Below, piece by piece: positions 62,598-64,000 of a DNA stretch of 64,000 bases. Within the stretch, counting starts at the first letter, position 1, and every line of letters starts with the position of its first letter. The translations under genes and the position numbers were made by a program. This DNA is from Thamnidium elegans (lineage: Eukaryota > Mucoromycota > Mucoromycetes > Mucorales > Mucoraceae): NCBI GenBank assembly GCA_025201345.1, contig JAIXMG010000002.1, forward strand, positions 1,364,001 through 1,428,000, read 5' to 3'. The notes under the pieces are model-generated. The model had not been told where the DNA came from, did not search any database, and worked only from the letters and a program-made list of their open reading frames with translations.

Positions 62598-63533
62598 AAT
62601 GCATTTCTGTTAGCCACACATTAGCATACAAAGAGTATGAAGAGACTCTTCTTTTAAAGAAGGCACTCGGTCTTGTGAATGAAACTGGCTTCGGGGGAGC
62701 CGATGTTTATTGAAAGTTGTGGAAGAGACCAACTGCAAAAGCCGAGAATTTATCTCGAGAGAAAACACTTCTTCCATACAGTCTAAGGATACGGTTCGGG
62801 CTGTAGCAGATAAACACTCCATAGTTCTCTCTCAACACTACTTTTACATCTATAGTTTTTTGAGCGAGTTTACTGAAACAGAACATACGGGTTTGTGAGG
62901 TCGTGTATTACTCCCTTGTGTATTCTGCTTCCAATTTTCACCGTATCTTCTAAATTCCTTTATTTTTTGAGTTAACACCAAGATCACAATCGTCAATAAA
63001 CATTATTGGTTCTGAATGACTTTCCGAACTACTTTCTATAGAGTGAAATAATTGTTAGTATTGCTAACAATGAGAACATTTTGAAGTAACCCTTTGAATC
63101 AATAACAAATTGTCTATCATCGGAACATTAAATACTTTTAGACGATTCGGTTCTAATCTCGATATGTTGGATCTAAGCTCTTTTTGAAGGGCCATCATAA
63201 AAATAACGAAGTACAGCAGCGTTTGATTAACGAATTTTAAATCTTCAGAACCATTCGTTGATGTTAGCAGCACCTTTTAATGGATTTTATCTTATCTGGT
63301 TTTCTACCCACCTGGCGTCTACATTCGTCAGAATTAACTTTGAACGAACCAAAAAATGAAAGTAAAGAGTCCTCGTTGGCATACTGATTAGCGTGCCTTT
63401 TTAAGAGCTCTTTTTGCTTATGGAACAGAACCAAGTGAAACTTGTATCTATTTATTCCTAATGGTATTGTTTCCATCATAGTTACCGATCCATTATCCGT
63501 ACCTGAAAAGGTAACCTCCTCGTTGACGGCCAT
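62596..63533 (-). pseudogene. TnpB/Fanzor-like RuvC nuclease relic
   Basis: Read 5' to 3' on this strand, blocks appear in the order of a TnpB-type nuclease. EVTFSGTDNGSVTM resembles RuvC-I. PIMFIDDCDLGVNSKNKG resembles the region around RuvC-II. TSQTRMFCFSKL and VFICYSPNR look like the two halves of a zinc ribbon in which one cysteine of each pair is Arg. VFSRDKFSAFAVGL resembles RuvC-III with its Asp. Stops and frame changes separate the blocks, and much of the middle is missing. From memory this matches Mucorales proteins now placed near Fanzor nucleases, eukaryotic relatives of the IS605/IS607 TnpB proteins. It lies between two direct repeats. It cannot make an active protein. Confidence 0.5.
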
Positions 63534-63629
63534 TACTCGAAGAAGAACTGTATCAGTTTGTACGAAAACAAAAAAACACGCAAAATAAAAGCATAAAATA
63601 AATGCAAAGTAATAAGTAAAAAGATTTGT

Positions 63630-63700
63630 TAAAAAAAGATGGAATAAATATAAGTGATAAAAAAGGATGATAAAATAGGTCTATTTAACTTATCATGGCG
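63630..63700 (+). repeat. Weak fragment of the MITE-like element
   Basis: GATGGAATAAATATAAGTGAT and two GATAAAA-containing units followed by TATTTAACTTATCATGG resemble positions 3520-3600 of copy 1. Short and diverged. Confidence 0.4.
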
Positions 63701-63880
63701 TAATATACTATTATTTGCTTCATAATACTCGTATTAATATGTCAGCGGATCATTTTTATTATAACTGTGTTCTAACTTGATTCACGCAAGATTCCTTTTC
63801 ATGCGGATAAAACGAAATTAAGTGAGCGTATAAAATACGTCTCACTTTTTGGGATTGGCCTTGTGGATAGACTATATATC

Positions 63881-63966
63881 AAAAGTGCCAAGCATGTGAT
63901 CTTTAATTATTTGTCACGTCGTACCGAAATATCCTTCCTTTTACCAATGGCTGGTAATCCTTTTTA
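63881..63966. repeat. Direct repeat, right copy
   Basis: Partner of 62502-62597, about 1.37 kb away, lacking a 15-base segment and carrying scattered substitutions. The pair brackets the nuclease relic. Confidence 0.7.
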
Positions 63967-64000
63967 TAAGCGATAGCTAATAAAAACAGGGATAAGTGGT

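Overview
The window looks like nuclear DNA of an early-diverging filamentous fungus, most likely order Mucorales (Mucoromycota). It is AT-rich with long A/T homopolymers. Genes carry several short introns (mostly 50-110 nt, GTAAGT-like donors), and start codons often follow pyrimidine-rich leaders. Gene content fits: mitochondrial medium-chain acyl-CoA dehydrogenase, copper amine oxidase, an HSPA12-like Hsp70 relative, deacetylase-like cell-wall proteins, and decayed Tc1/mariner and IS607/Fanzor-type elements. The species cannot be fixed from sequence reading alone.

Layout. 1-12.4 kb is mostly relics: a broken multi-exon gene with a PD-(D/E)XK-like core, a 442-bp MITE-like repeat, a dead mpaB-like oxygenase gene, one intact gene (tandem CCCH zinc finger) and two Tc1/DDE transposase fragments. 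12.5-16.7 kb holds eIF2B gamma, a Tc1-like element with 40-bp TIRs lying 40 bp after its stop codon, and a Q-rich protein gene. 16.7-22.9 kb is a gene desert. 22.9-38.2 kb is dense: copper amine oxidase, mitochondrial phosphate carrier, NPC2/ML lipid-binding protein, MIT-domain protein, I78 inhibitor, bleomycin hydrolase, a deacetylase-like pseudoenzyme, a GATA+PHD protein and a WKF-domain protein. 38.9-44.2 kb holds another repeat copy, an IS607-type serine recombinase relic and an Hsp70-like gene with an unresolved 5' end. 45-55.8 kb has tRNA-Lys(UUU), TRAPPC13, an ACBD5/Atg37-like protein, an unknown protein, UTP21 and TAM41. 55.9-59.7 kb is mostly non-coding. 59.7-64 kb has a methyltransferase, medium-chain acyl-CoA dehydrogenase and a TnpB/Fanzor-like relic between two direct repeats.

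Most intact genes are conserved housekeeping functions: translation initiation, ribosome biogenesis, Golgi trafficking, mitochondrial lipid and phosphate handling, peroxisomal and mitochondrial fatty-acid metabolism. They are arranged as convergent or divergent pairs with short spacers, with no sign of operons or a biosynthetic cluster. The most distinctive material is the relic layer: both halves of an IS607-type system (recombinase and RuvC nuclease) in separate decayed pieces, a nested MITE-in-Tc1 insertion, and two fragments of a poorly described PD-(D/E)XK-like family. All exon boundaries were read by eye from GT/AG signals and frame continuity.
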